Assembly: GCF_965638725.1 (NCBI RefSeq)
Contig: NC_134949.1
Location: forward strand, 78,150,017 to 78,214,016
Direction: 5' to 3'
Length of the DNA: 64,000 bases
Source: Aptenodytes patagonicus
Lineage: Eukaryota; Chordata; Aves; Sphenisciformes; Spheniscidae
A program made the translations under genes and the position numbers. Of this stretch, positions 1-12,589 are shown piece after piece. The notes below the pieces were generated by a model. It had not been told where the DNA came from and searched no databases. It was given only the letters and a program-made list of their open reading frames with translations. Numbering within the stretch: the first letter of the stretch is position 1; every line of letters begins with the position of its first letter.

Positions 1-136
1 TGGGTGCATGTCACTCTGCACATGCTGCAGCTCCCTATGCAGTGGCTGGCTGCAGGGCTGAACCATAACACAATACTAAGCCGTCAAACTAATATTTATG
101 ACCTTATTTGTCTTTCTAGACCAATGGGCATAACCT

Positions 137-292
137 AACCTCAAGTTTCCACTGATGGAATGCATCCTCTGACTGGACATCAAAAGACAATGACACAGGC
201 CTTATTCAACAGCCAACCTCAAGTTTCCACTGATGGAATGCATCCTCTGACTGGACATCGAAAGGCAATGACACAGGCCTTATTCAACAGCC
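137..292. repeat. Tandem duplication, two 78-base units
   Basis: Positions 137-214 and 215-292 are head-to-tail copies starting AACCTCAAGTTTCCACTGAT and ending TATTCAACAGCC. I count two differences, both A in the first copy and G in the second. The boundary is exact. It may be the visible part of a minisatellite that varies in copy number. No coding role is apparent. Confidence 0.95.
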
Positions 293-3200
293 ACTGCCTG
301 TAAAAATCTCACTAACAGCAAGAAAGGAGTCACGGTCCACAGCCAGTAAAGGTCAAGAGCTTAGCATCTAACACAAGCACAAAGACAAATGGGATACTCC
401 TCTCTCACCTGTTCAAGGCAATGGAGAAAAATACCTTGTCAACACAGGCTGTCAGTGCACTGCAGCTTGCCCATGAACTGACATCCTAATACAAGTAGCT
501 GGTATTGTACAAAACAGTGACTGCACAGAGTCATTTGCCTGTTTTTGTGTAATGCAGTGCTTTCACATTTGTTTCCCAGGCCATTTGTTTGCAGATTGGC
601 CTCTTCTTTCACCAGTGAAATTGGAAGACAAATCAATATTAGTAAAGAAAGTACAGAACCCACAAAATGTAACATCAGGGCTATTTGGCATTTCAGGTAA
701 AAGGAATACATTGAATAAAGATTAAAGAATAATTGATTGAAGAACAAAGATGACAAGGAACGATACAGACCATTTTATTTGTCCAAAAGTGAAGTGCTCC
801 TCACAGAGGATGGATGGATGGATGGATGGATTTGCTTTTACTTAGAAACACCATCCAATTCTTGAAATGCCAACAGAAAAAAAAAAAATCAGGAAGTAGA
901 AATGTGGTCTAATGTCAAACAAAAGATGTAATTTCAAGTCATGAAACAACAGATTTCAGTGGAATGGCACATCCTTCATTTGGTCTGCAGATTGCGCCAC
1001 ACAGCTACAAACAAAGCAGTCCCTAAAACTTTGTGGGTGGCAACACAAAGGAGGCATAGAGACCCTCTGGATATATTACAACATTCTGGTACAACTCTGT
1101 TTATTAAGTCAATCTTTCATTCTTTGCTTTAAAATGTCTACAGTTATTTTCCCTCTTCCATTCTCCTCCACTTCAGTTGTACAAATGGATTATTTGAACA
1201 AGTCTAACGCAGGCCACCATGGCAGCACTGAAGCTGAACCTCAGCTCTTTCCTGTGGAGGTGAAGCAGGACACTGCACGGCTGCAGCACTCATCCCCTCC
1301 CTACCAAGGGGCTGCAGGGCTCCTGGGAAGCACCTTCAACAGATGAGGGCTACCCACCAGTATATTCCACTCCCACTGGCTTCTAGCTGCTTCCATGCAA
1401 AGAAAATAGAGGGTTTACCGGGTGCCTTACCGAGGTCTCATGGTTTCTGTCCCTGAGATTGCTTCTGTCAATGGAAGGAGGCTGGCAAAGAGCTCCAACA
1501 CTACTGCCTTGTTAACAGGAAGCCACCTGAGCAAAAGGCCACCCTACAGGAGCAATTGCCCCCCACTATAGGGGTGACAGCGACGAGAGGGGCTGAGCAA
1601 CTGTACAGAGTGATTCAAACTGTTTGCCCTACAGGAATTTCAGCCCCTTAGACATACTCTTCCATATACAAGAGCAGTGACACTTTTCTCTGTTTGTCCT
1701 GCCTTTTTCCTTCTTGCATACTCCCAGGTACTATTTCTGATTTCAATTCATGTCCTAAAGCATTCCACAGAGGCATCATTCACTACCTTTCAGGATACAG
1801 TGATTAAGTCACCAACAATGAGATTTTTCTCTCTTGGAATGTTTTTGCTGTCACACATAGCTCACATAAGGTTTGTGCAGAATTTTTTGCCGTAATTCTC
1901 ACAGGAAAATGAAACAATTTAAAAGCAGAATAATAGAATGATGGTGATTGCAGTTTGTTGCTGACCTGCTGTAGGGTGAGTTATTGCTCAGTAATTAGAG
2001 CTCCAAAGACCATTCTATACTTTTCAGTGCTTCACTAGCACTGGTAGCATTGCTTCCTGCTCCAACACTGATGCAGAGGTGATAACTATATTTGCAAGAC
2101 TGCTTTCTAGCTATCCAGACAAGATATGCTGGCTACAAAAGTACATCTCAAACATCATCCTTGTCTTAGAAAGTGACTAAAGGAATAATCAAAATGCATA
2201 TCACCATCTGGATTGAGTCAGGATTATTTTTAGTTTGTATAACTTGCCAGAGAGTTGCTGGGTTATAAACACAATTGAATATAAATTTGCTATTACAAGT
2301 AAAGACAAGGAAAAAAGCAAACGCATCAGACAGATGTGCTCCTATAGTCCTGATCTTTATGCTGCCAATACAAACAAAAATGATTAAAACAGAGATGGCT
2401 GTAATTGGCAGTCCCAGGTATTTGAGATCAATAGAGCAATAAAGAATGTATAATGCAACTTTGGGTTAATTGCTGTACTTGGTGTGGCCAGAACTCACAT
2501 CCTTTTGTAACTACAATAATTCTCTTGGTAGTTGCATAGGCCCAGGATACCCTGGCTTGATCCGTATGTAATATTGATATATCTGACAGAATTACAGAAT
2601 AATACTCAAAATCCTACCTGGCGGTTTCTCATTCTGCCAACATTTGACAGCCCTGTGTCAGCCTCAGGAGACAGCTGAGTCCATTCAGGGTAAGGCACGG
2701 TACCCTGCAGTGGATTATTTGGGTCTCAGCTGCAGAGCTGTGGTATCTTCCTGGTTTCAGAAAGAATATGATAGCTCCATGTGAGTTGGGGATGCGACAC
2801 TTTCAGGATGACCAAGGCAATCGCATTTTGTATCTGTCTCTTTTTAGTTTTTAAACCAACAATAGGAAAAAGTCTTTTGATGTTGTTTTTGGAACAAGTG
2901 AACAATAGTAAATGATGTGGAACACTCCAAAAGGCAAAGGCCAAAATTAATAAGTACTTGACCAGGCTGCAGATTTTTGCTGCTGAACTCAAGGCCATGC
3001 ATTCACTGCCATCTCTTTCCCTTCCACCCACCCGAAAAGGGATGTTGTTATACCAAATTAGCAGGAGAGACATTAACAGAGTGGAACAGAGGGTAGGGAG
3101 TTAAAAAAAAAAGTCCTTTGTACGCCAGTAAGAAAGTCTCATCATGATCTTTAATTAGAACTGGTGATCTCATTGAAACACTCTGGGCAGTCTTAAGGCA

Positions 3201-5925
3201 GTCTCAAGGGGGTAACATACAAAACCACATTCAGCTAACCATAGAAATGGAGAAAGAGCCTTCAGATAAGAACTGCACAAATATTTTGAATTGTCACTTC
3301 AGCCAGCTTCTTCTTACGACTATTTGTAGAGGTGCCACTGCATGCAACCTTGGTCCTGCAGCCAGAATCTGGTTTACTGTCCTAGTGATGCTGCAGTCAA
3401 AAAGGATTTCACTTCTTCACTGTGTTGTCTCACTGAGGCTGCATGGAGTTAAGATGATATTTTTTCCACAGCTACTTGAAAACCACCATTCTCGTGAATA
3501 ATGTAGTACACTTTGTATTAATTTGGCACAGTTTAAGTTACAGGTATTAAAATGCAAGGAAATTGCCTTGAACAGTTAATTCAGAAGTGTCTTTTGGCTG
3601 AATACAAATTTAAGATTGGTCTTAATCTCTGAAAGTTACCACCAGTATCAAACTTACAAAAAATGCAGGCTAGCAGAAAGCAGCAGAGCACAGCAGTAAA
3701 TCTGTGAAGCTATTAGTCTTCTAGACAGCTGTTACAAATACAGCAGAAGCTGATGGATCTACATAATCTCAAATGTAAAAAGTCATACCTTTCATTCAGA
3801 GGAGTGCTTTACAACCGTTAATTAAGCCTCATGACACTGTAGGGAGTTAGTAAAATGCTAATGCCAGTTTTGCAGATGTGTAAATTAGCCCATTTATCAC
3901 TTGATATTTGAATGTACTTGATCACATCCAGGGGAAACTGAACTGGAACCTTTGTATCTATTGATTTTCCTATGCTAGAAGATATGATATCTCCAGAGAC
4001 TTAGAGAAGGAATGTTCCATTTAAAAAATGAAATTACTTGGAATAGTAAAGACTGTTTAATGTTTTACCTTTTCCCAACAAAATTTAAAATAAATATTCT
4101 CCCTCTACGGTGCCTAACACTTCAGAAAAAAGATATACAAGTTTAGGAAGGTATGAAATAAGTTACTGTTTCTCTATTTTATTTGCCTACTAAACATTTT
4201 CAAGAGTCCTTTTCCTGTAGAGATAATTAGAGATCAGTGTGGTTAAATTACCAACCTACTTTCAAGTCAACCCATTCCTAGAAGTAAGGAAGTAACACTA
4301 GTGCACAACAACATATGACTATGATTTCCAAGGAGGAGGGAAAGGCAGATGAGAAGTAAGTGAATTCTTGATTTTCAGAGAATTTAGAAAACCTCAAGTC
4401 TATTTGCTCTGGATGACAAATTTAGTTAACACTGGAAGCCTTCAAAAGATGAGACACATTGAAAGAATAGATGGAATAAAATATTTGGTGTTGTGCAGCC
4501 TCAGTGCCACAATCGGTAAAGGGTAATATAAGACGTCTGGTCTCTGAAGTCAATAGACACTCGAATGAATGGCGAAAGGACTGGCGATATCCCTAGCATA
4601 CGGCACTTTTCAGAAGTGTTAAGGAAGACCTGATCTTGTAATTTAGGGGGCAGGAAAGCAGCTGAAAGCCTTAAGGCCACTCAGCTTCAGCTCCCTGCCC
4701 ACTTCCCACCTGTTCCAAAATCAGGACCCAGCAGAGAATACATTGCAGAATAATCACATAACTGATCACACAAAATTACATGGTGCCTCCCCACTGAGCT
4801 GTATCCTACTTTGGTTGCAAAACCTTTGGAAAAACATAGCAGATGCTGAACAGGTAACTGAAAGGGACAACGAAAAGAGCTGGCAAAGCTGTAGAAGCCT
4901 GAATATGATTGCTACTAAGATTACAGCTGTACAACTTACTAAACCAGGGGTAATCAGATCTCATGTTCCGGGCAGAAAGCTGAGTCCTGCACCACCTAAA
5001 GTGATGCTTACCTCAGTTCTCTTCAGCCTTAGTTAGTCATGCTTTGGCTAGGTAAACTTATCCAACTTCCTTTGAAGCATCATGTCCTGACAGCTGCTAG
5101 GAACAGGATATCTGACCCGATAGGTATAGCAAATCTTAAATTCCTGGAAAGGCCTCCTTTGAGCCTACTCTTTGGTATTTCCTTTCCTAGGGAAATGGGC
5201 AGAACTGTCAGCCTCCTTGGAAACTGCAATTAATCCAGGGTGAGCAGCTCATTGCCATAACAAAGATGCAGGCAAAATTGTTTTTTCTTCTCAGCACGTC
5301 TACTACTCAAACATTCTGGTCAAGCCACACACAGTAGGTTCAGCTTTGAGCTTGAAGCCAGAAAATGCTCCAAGGCTGTGCTCTTGACTGTGATGCCTAC
5401 TATAAAGTGCTGCACTAAGTAAATATCTGACATGAATCTGGGACTTATTCACTGGAAGGATCCCAAAGTGTTTTGCATGCTATATATAGGAATCACTTCA
5501 TCTGCCACCAAAATGTGCTTACATCTGAAGTGAAAGGGAGGGCAGCGAACAGAAACACTGCAGCAATGATGTGAAAAATAGATCAGCTAATTTTAAAGGC
5601 AGATGAATTGTCATTTCTTGAGCCCGAATCAGAGCCTTTGAATCCTACTTATTTAACAGATGTCATCACAAAAATCTTCAGTGATGCCCTATTGTCAGGT
5701 TCTTAGCTCCCCATTACTGCTGAAACACAGTGGTCCTGCGCAGCAGCTCCGATGTGCATTTGTCCTTTAATCATAATACTACTATTTTAAATATAATTGG
5801 GAACACCAGAAGGACTTGGCATGATGACACGAACTCCAAACACAGGAGATAAGGCAGCACAGAAGGAAAGACTGATAATAAATTACCTGACAACAGACAT
5901 CCCTGTAGTTCCAGTGCTTCAGTCA
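293..5925. other. Noncoding sequence without recognised genes
   Basis: The stretch is moderately AT-rich. The longest open frames (for example 439-756 and 2726-3073 on the minus strand, 4743-5036 on the + strand) have no recognisable domain or consistent codon bias. I looked for EGF-like exons of SCUBE1, the neighbour expected from other vertebrates, and saw none. The only clear structure is the GATG microsatellite. A weak MIR-like fragment may lie near 3850-3900. Confidence 0.6.
808..831. repeat. (GATG)n microsatellite
   Basis: About six perfect copies of a GATG tetranucleotide stand alone between unique sequences. It is a simple repeat likely to vary in length between individuals. Confidence 0.9.
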
Positions 5926-6000
5926 CTAATGCATTCATCCTCACAGCAACCCTGTAAAGTAATCAGTTACACAGAGGAGGAACCGAAGGCTCAGGAAGAC
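5926..6000 (-). repeat. MIR-like SINE fragment
   Basis: Text resembling the reverse complement of the MIR core is visible: ATTCATCCTCACAGCAACCC, then CACAGAGGAGGAACCGAAGGC TCAGGAAG. These match the ATCCTCACAACAACCCTATG and CAGATGAGGAAACTGAGGCTC blocks of MIR. The copy is strongly diverged, as expected for an element predating the amniote radiation. It may extend to about 6170 but becomes unrecognisable. Confidence 0.6.
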
Positions 6001-6818
6001 TCACATCCTCCATACCCAGCAGCTGTTCTTCAGGTTAGACCACAGTGTCATAGCCTCATCAAAGCCTCTAGGCAGAGGCTGAGGATTGGCCACTCTCTCC
6101 TTGGGGACTGCACAAGCCCCACCACCAGGGTTTGGAGCCTCAATTGCTCAGGCCTAAAGCACTCTTCACGGTCACAGAATAGGACTGACAAGGTGCAGTT
6201 TAGTGGCTTTGCTTCCGGCTGTTGCTACAGGAATGAAGTGTGTTCTACGACATCTTCCTAACTGCTGCTAGGCTGTACCCAATCTTTAACCCCTCCCTTC
6301 AGCTCAGCATAACAGCTAGCATTGGGAATGAAGCATCTCCAAAGCAGCAAGAACAATGCTAGTACTGGAGAAGGAAGCCAGTGTCTCACCAGAGCTTTAC
6401 ACGATCAATGGCTTCAGATTGCTGTCATTCATCTTCTACCTATAATCATGTTTCAAAGGGACTACACAGCTCACAACTCTGGTAATCAGTTCTAGAGCTT
6501 TTCACCCTGAGGTTACAAGTTCACTGTCTCCCTCAGTTAAGACTGAGGGCCACCCTTTGGTGCTTTCACTGACTTATGTCTGTTGGTTGCAGGACAGTGC
6601 TCTCTATCTGTTTCACCAGAAAAAGTTTTTTTTAATAGAAGAGCATTGTTCGGGTGCAGCATGAGTGGGGCTACTACCCAGGGGAAGACCAGGAGACAAC
6701 ACAAGGTGGGCAGTGAACTCACCAACCAGACACAGTCCCCCAGCACCAGACACAAACGAGCAGAGCAGGACGGTGACAGCAACAGGTCCTCCCCAGCAAG
6801 CATCAAGCAAGGTAACAG

Positions 6819-7035
6819 GGCAGGTCCAAGGTCAAGCTAGGAAATCCAAATACCACAGGAACAGCACTGCAAACAGGCAACCCAGCAGCACAGCTCAGGC
6901 TAGGACCCAAGGCCCAGCCTAAATGGGCAGAGGGTGTGGTGGGGGCTCCAGGTGAGGCCAGTCAGGGCCATTAAAGCCCACAGTGTTACCCTGAGGTGAC
7001 CAGGCCTATTGGTGTTTTCAGGGCCCTGGCAAGCA
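6819..7035 (+). repeat. Unclassified interspersed repeat, copy A
   Basis: The element contains GGCAGGTCCAAGGTCAAGCT at its left and GGTGAGGCCAGTCAGGGCCA followed by TTAA further right, ending near CAGGGCCCTGGC. The same ordered blocks occur in the same orientation at 23.8-24.3 kb. A dispersed repeat family is therefore present, but I cannot name it. Upstream sequence from about 6690, rich in CCAGACACA-type words, may belong to it. The local GC content is above the surroundings, which explains the overlapping open frames in several phases. Confidence 0.65.
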
Positions 7036-7797
7036 TTTTGGTTGAATGCTTCCCAAAGAAGTGTGTTTTTATTAAAAAAATCTGAAAGCTTTTCACACAG
7101 CTCAATTTTGGAATTGTAGTGTTGAAAAGCATATAAAGAAAATCTCTGCATGTGATAAAAATGCACTATAATTTTTAAGGTTTTTACTTTCAACAGAATT
7201 TTATGAGGGACGGAAAAATATAAAATATTCCTCCTTGTCTTTCCCAAGTAGATGGGAGTTGCACAAAGCAAATCTAGCAGTGTTGGATAGAAATGACCAT
7301 GAAGAGAGCAAGATCTTTCTTTCCTATCTCCAGAAGACTCGATGTTAAGTCAGTGAACCTGTAGGAATAGTCTAAAACCCCAAGTCTTACCAGGAATGTA
7401 GGATTTGCCATACTGGATCAATTAATTGACTCCTCAAGTAAGAGGAGTATTTTTGCAAATACACAGTGCTGCAAAGGAGCTGAGAAAGCTTACTTGGAAT
7501 GTCTCCTGTGAAGTGAACTTCAGAGGCAGACTGATACCTATTTCAGAACGGTATGAAAGAAATATATGGTGCTCCTAGCAAAGAGATACCTCTTCTGTAG
7601 ATAAAGCTAACAGTTATAAATGATGAATTCGCTGGCATTTAAAAAAAACAATGAAAGTGAAAATCTGTCTTTTCTCTGAAGGATACATTTAAATTCAACC
7701 GCTTCTGACTGAAGCAAACACATAGTTTAAATCTTCCTGGCTTGTCCATTCTGCTTTATTTAAAGCATTTCTGACTCTGTTTCCTAGCAAGCTACAA

Positions 7798-7979
7798 GGT
7801 GGGTGTCTGCTCCATGATATTTGAATGCCTGGTTTGGAAATGCTGGACTTTACAGTATTATTATTTCCTACCTATTTTATATTTATAGTATTGAGGCCTA
7901 AAATTCCAAGTTTCAGCAGAGTAGAATGCTTTCTTTTCCTGAGGTGATAAATCCCTGAAAACAATGGAAATACTGACAG
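7798..7979 (+). repeat. 182-base direct duplicate, copy 1
   Basis: This block, from GGTGGGTGTCTGCTCCATGA to GGAAATACTGACAG, recurs at 8302-8483 at identical length with only about four substitutions and no gaps. Flanking sequences on both sides are unrelated. The spacing between copy starts is 504 bases. It contains an AT-rich TATTATTATT-type stretch and no gene. Confidence 0.95.
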
Positions 7980-8301
7980 CAAGAATATAGGCAGTGCAGA
8001 AGAGTTACATGTAGTTGAATTTAGTGAAGATGTGGGTTTTCACATGTCCTTCAATATTTGCAATTTTTTTTTGAAGACTCAGCTTTCAGGGTCATGTGAG
8101 CATGCGAAAAATCTCAACTTCCATTTAGAAAAAGGGAAAAAGCAAAAAGAAGTAAGTTTTTAGCCCCTGTGGTTACAGAGAAACATTTTGAAAATATGGA
8201 TTGTAAATTCTCACAAGTCAGAAGACAAACAAAAAGAACCTTATGTTTATTATTTTAAAAATTTCATTATTTTTAAGGCAATCACATAATTTGGGGTGTG
8301 G

Positions 8302-8483
8302 GGTGGGTGTCTGCTCCATGGTATTTGAATGCCTGGTTTGGAAATGCTGGACTTTACAGTATTATTATTTCCTACCTATTTTATATTTATAGTATTGAAG
8401 CCTAAAATTCCAAGTTTCAGCAGAGTAGAATGCTTTCTTCTCCTGAGGTGATAAATCCCTGAAAATAATGGAAATACTGACAG
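8302..8483 (+). repeat. 182-base direct duplicate, copy 2
   Basis: Second copy of the block at 7798-7979, in the same orientation. I see differences at four places (A to G after CCATG, G to A after ATTGA, T to C in CTTCTTT, C to T after GAAAA). About 98 percent identity implies a much younger event than the surrounding repeats. Confidence 0.95.
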
Positions 8484-8731
8484 AACTTTAACTATACTGT
8501 CTCAAATGAGACACTGTGATTTTTAGTTTCTAATTAAATACATATTTCTTTCAAAATCGGCTCTTATATAACTTGTAAATCATTTCGGTGGCAGCTCAGA
8601 GGGAAATAAGGGGAATGTTGATCTTGGCAAGCTTTACCTTGGCAAGAAAAAAAGAATTTTCATCTGAACTTAAAATTCTTAAAACCTCTTATCCAAACAA
8701 TATATATACTGGGTAAAAGAGTTCTTTAAAA

Positions 8732-8743
8732 GGGGGGGGGGGG
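8732..8743 (+). repeat. Run of twelve G
   Basis: Twelve uninterrupted guanines in AT-rich surroundings. Such runs are prone to length error in sequencing and to polymorphism. Confidence 0.85.
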
Positions 8744-10610
8744 AAAGCATCAGCCAGGTTAAGCTTGCAAACAAATTGACAGGTATTCTGCTGCCTCCCT
8801 GTGGAGACTGGGATGCCTTCATCTAGAATTTCTTTTGAAACCAGAATCAAGTGCAAGAGCATTTTCAGTTCAAGCCAATTTGCAAGAGTATTTCTAATTA
8901 CCTGTCTGGTTAATAAGTACAAACAATGCACTGGAGCAATACAGATGAATGCTGAAGATGTCAAAGTAGTCACTGGTCAGCCCACAGGAAGAAATGCCAT
9001 TAAGGTACACTTTGGTGTGGGTGGCTGCACAGACCCCAAGCTCTGTATCTGTTGGTGGACTAGGGGCTAGGGCTGCGCTTTGAGTGACCAAGAAACTGCT
9101 ATGGCATCCCGCTACACATTCCCACTACCCCTAAACTAAGCTTAAGAAGAAAAAAATAAAATAGTTTTCTACTGGTTTAGCCCTAACCTGCTCTCTAGAG
9201 AGTTAGTGCAGGTAGGGAAGCGGTAAGCTGGCAGCAGTGCTGAGTTAGATGGGCTCAAGCGCTACGAAAACATAACGTCCACTTTGGGTCTCCCTCATCC
9301 CTGTGGGGCACAGCAACATGTGTTTCTATTCTGTGCCACTCCTGAGGAAAAACTATGGAGACAAGTAACTCTGACCCTTCATTAAAGGAGGAAGACAACA
9401 CTCATTTTACAGAAGACAATAGCACAGCCAAGAGGTTCTGGAGAAGCCTATTGTAGGGAGAGAAGCATGGTCTTGCCCTGGAGTGACCAGGTGCAGAGCA
9501 TCTGCAGAAGGGGAAGATGGGGTACCAGCTGCACTTCTTGGCTAGCGCTAGAGGAGATATGAGCCGCTGTTGACTCAGCAAGCACTGCCTGCCAGAATAA
9601 GGTCATGTCAGCAGGTCAGCATTGCCCTGCCTGCCCTTCTTTAGCACTGGAAGGACTGATCAGATCTTTGTTGTTCCTCGTCTCGTATTTCTACTTCCCA
9701 AATTTCTTCAGCAACTGGCACTCTCACTGCCGTGTGACCCAGACGCAATGGAGCCTTCACTGGCATTTCGGCTGGGGAAGGAAGAAGAGATGGCGATCGG
9801 ATTCCACCTCATCTGAGCCACCTGAGTGAGCCAAACTATCCTCTGGAGATGCACTGCTCCTTACTTAAGAATTGAATTACCATCAGGAGGGATCTTCCTC
9901 TACTGATGATTATAAAGGAAGCTCAGGGGAGCTTCTTGATTTATGTGCCTGGAATTATAGGGGATTAATAACAACTGGATAAGCAAGGACCAGGGGGACA
10001 GCCTACCAACTCACTAAACATACCCAGGACAACATACCACTGAGTATATTAGCTTCTCTATGGCGTTTTCCCAGGAATCATGATAAGGTGAGTCCACAGG
10101 AGTACAAGTCCAATGGGGAGTTATGCCATTTGCCCTCTGCAAAGTGGACAGTCTGCTGTCCAGGCCCAGGCCAGCACAGACTATGAGATGATGCCTCACA
10201 CTCAAGTCTTCCAACAGATCTTGATGAAGCCACCAAAACTGCAGAAGGCCATAATGCATGTTCTGCCAACAGTTAATGAAATATCATTAAGAATAGGTAT
10301 CCCAGCAACAATTTCCCATAGAAATTTTCTGTCACATCTTCCTCATATGGCTTTAAACATAGAAGGGCATGCCTAGTCCACAGGGTAATAATGCAGAGCA
10401 GGACATCACCCAGCTTGGAAACTGCTCAAGGAGATATCACAGCAATCCACCTGCAGAAGTAGCTTAATCTTCAAATATTCACAATCTGTTGTTTTATTAG
10501 CATTAAATGTTGCAGCAGGCTGAAAAATTATCAACTCCTAAAAATGGAAGATTGCCTTTTTGGCACAAAGAGCCTTAATCTGTACTTAACTCTTTGTCAT
10601 ATCTCTGCAC

Positions 10611-10644
10611 ATTAATCTTTGCACACTGATGTGCAAACATTAAT
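10611..10644. repeat. 15-base inverted repeat with 4-base loop
   Basis: ATTAATCTTTGCACA is followed by CTGA and then TGTGCAAACATTAAT, which is its reverse complement apart from one mismatch. The DNA or a transcript could form a hairpin. It is not followed by a T run in a way that suggests an RNA polymerase III terminator. Confidence 0.75.
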
Positions 10645-12589
10645 TCCTGTTTTGCTTCTCCTTTTCCCTGATCTTTTTTTATTCCTGTGAAGGTGGCACA
10701 TTCTCACAGGGAGCTACCTGTTCTGTCTAGGATGGCCACATGTCCAGGGCTGACCTGGACAGTCCTGGAACAGAGGCTTTACCTAGTGACCATGGCCCTG
10801 TTGAGTTCCTAATTACAGAAAGAGCAAGAAGGACATGGGATCTCACCTGATTTACACCCTACGTGCTGAATTATGTGAATTTACTCATCCAGACCAGATG
10901 TTAGTTGAGCAAGAGACAGCAGCACCAGCAATGGCTCCATTTTCCACTTCATGTAAATGTGGAAGCCAGTTGGCAGGATTTTTTTTCCCTGCCAAATTTC
11001 TCACTTTTTTTTTTTTTTTGTGTTGAAATCCTAAAAGAAAATTTAAGTTTGCAGATTTTGACTAAAAAAGTGAAACAACTTCCACAAAACAGCAGACACT
11101 TCAGGGAAGGGGAAAGTTATTTGAAAACCTAAGAAAAACATTACTATAATTCCTAGTACCACTTTTAAAAGCAAACACTTTTAATGTTATTTGCTATCTT
11201 ACATCTGTCTTTCTCACAGGAAGAAATATTTTGGGAAAAAAAAAAAAGGATTTTTGGAGGGGATTTATTCCAGTTCTGTGCTCTCTAAACCCCTTCTTCT
11301 CAAAGAAAAGGGCATAGAACTCGAAATAGAGTGTGTGGGAAGAAATGTTCTGTCACCATTTTTCTTCTTCCATGGAATAAAAAGGAAAACGTAACAAAAA
11401 GCCCTCTCATTTACTTTCTTCTCACCCATTCTCCATCAAAAAAAATTTGGAACATAAGCCTTCTCTCACATTTCAAGTAAAACAAGGAAGGCAAATCCCT
11501 CTTCCAAGGGAAAAGATAAATTATGAAGAAAATGGGTTTTGGTGCTTTCTGTTGTTTATGCACTTTTTCACCTGTGGGTAAGGAAAAAGAATGGGAAAGT
11601 TTTAAAAAGCAGGAATTCTGCCCCCTTTGCCAAGTAAAAGAATATGACTGATTTTAAGGAGTCAATTGTTCCTGTTTTTTTCAAAAGCCTCAAACACTGT
11701 CTCAAGAGCTTAAAAAAAATTTCATAAAATATTTACTTTTTAATACATCACTTCTGAGGCTGCGTTAGTGATTAATGAATGACCTAGAAGAAGATGCCAT
11801 CTAATGATTGATCTATAGATTGAGTGAGCAATCTATCTATGTTTTTATCTGTCTACCTACCTACTTATCACATATCTGAGTATTGCCTGGATACAGATGA
11901 TTCTTCAGCCTGTGGCTGTCAGCTCAGACTCTGTGCTTAGCATTTTCACCCAAATATTAAAAAATAATGGGCATAAGGATTGAGAGCTTGGTAGAGTGGT
12001 AGAGATGAACTACTATGACTGTGTGTGGTGTGGTCTTTAGCAGAAATACTTGAGTACATGTTTAAGGCTTCCAGGACTGAGGATCTGAGCAGTTCCCCTC
12101 CACTCTCCCGAGTACGATATACAGCTACCTGAAGAGTGCAAACAGGCAGAGGATGCATGTATTTCCTCTCTTTGGAAGGAGGGCATTAAACTGTGGGGCT
12201 TCTTTTCACAAGGCCCCATTCCCACATAGGACAATTTGTTGGATCCCAGTTCTAACAGCTGAGCACAGGGCCCACAGTTTAGGCAAACGACTGGCCACAC
12301 ATCAATGGAAAACCGTCTGAGGCAGGCAGTTTTTCCAGTCAGCCTGAAAGGAAAAGGAAGAAACACGTTTGGGCTGCAGCCTGTGTGTAGTACAGTTCAT
12401 TTATCCCCTTTCCTGCCTCTTGGGAGGGGAAGAAAACGGCTCAGTTTCTTTCTTCACCTACACGTATGATCTACCTGGGGAACTTCTCGGCCCCACCAGA
12501 TTTTGGCTAACTGGCGCCCAGGCAATCAGGTGCTTTGGAGCAGGTTACCATGAGCAGAGGATGAGAACAACTGCCCCGCGGAGAAAATT

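Larger units (their letters stand above)
8484..12589. other. Noncoding sequence without recognised genes
   Basis: No exon or gene was recognised. A weak MIR-like phrase (CTCATTTTACAGAAGACAAT) is at about 9395-9440. A near-perfect hairpin is at 10611-10644. Homopolymer T tracts lie at about 10980-11020, and imperfect CTAT/CTAC repeats at about 11830-11868. Open frames here have no recognised similarity. Confidence 0.6.

Noticed and set aside
5797..6261. 154-codon + strand frame as a gene
   Set aside because: It overlaps the MIR-like fragment at 5926-6000 and matches no family.
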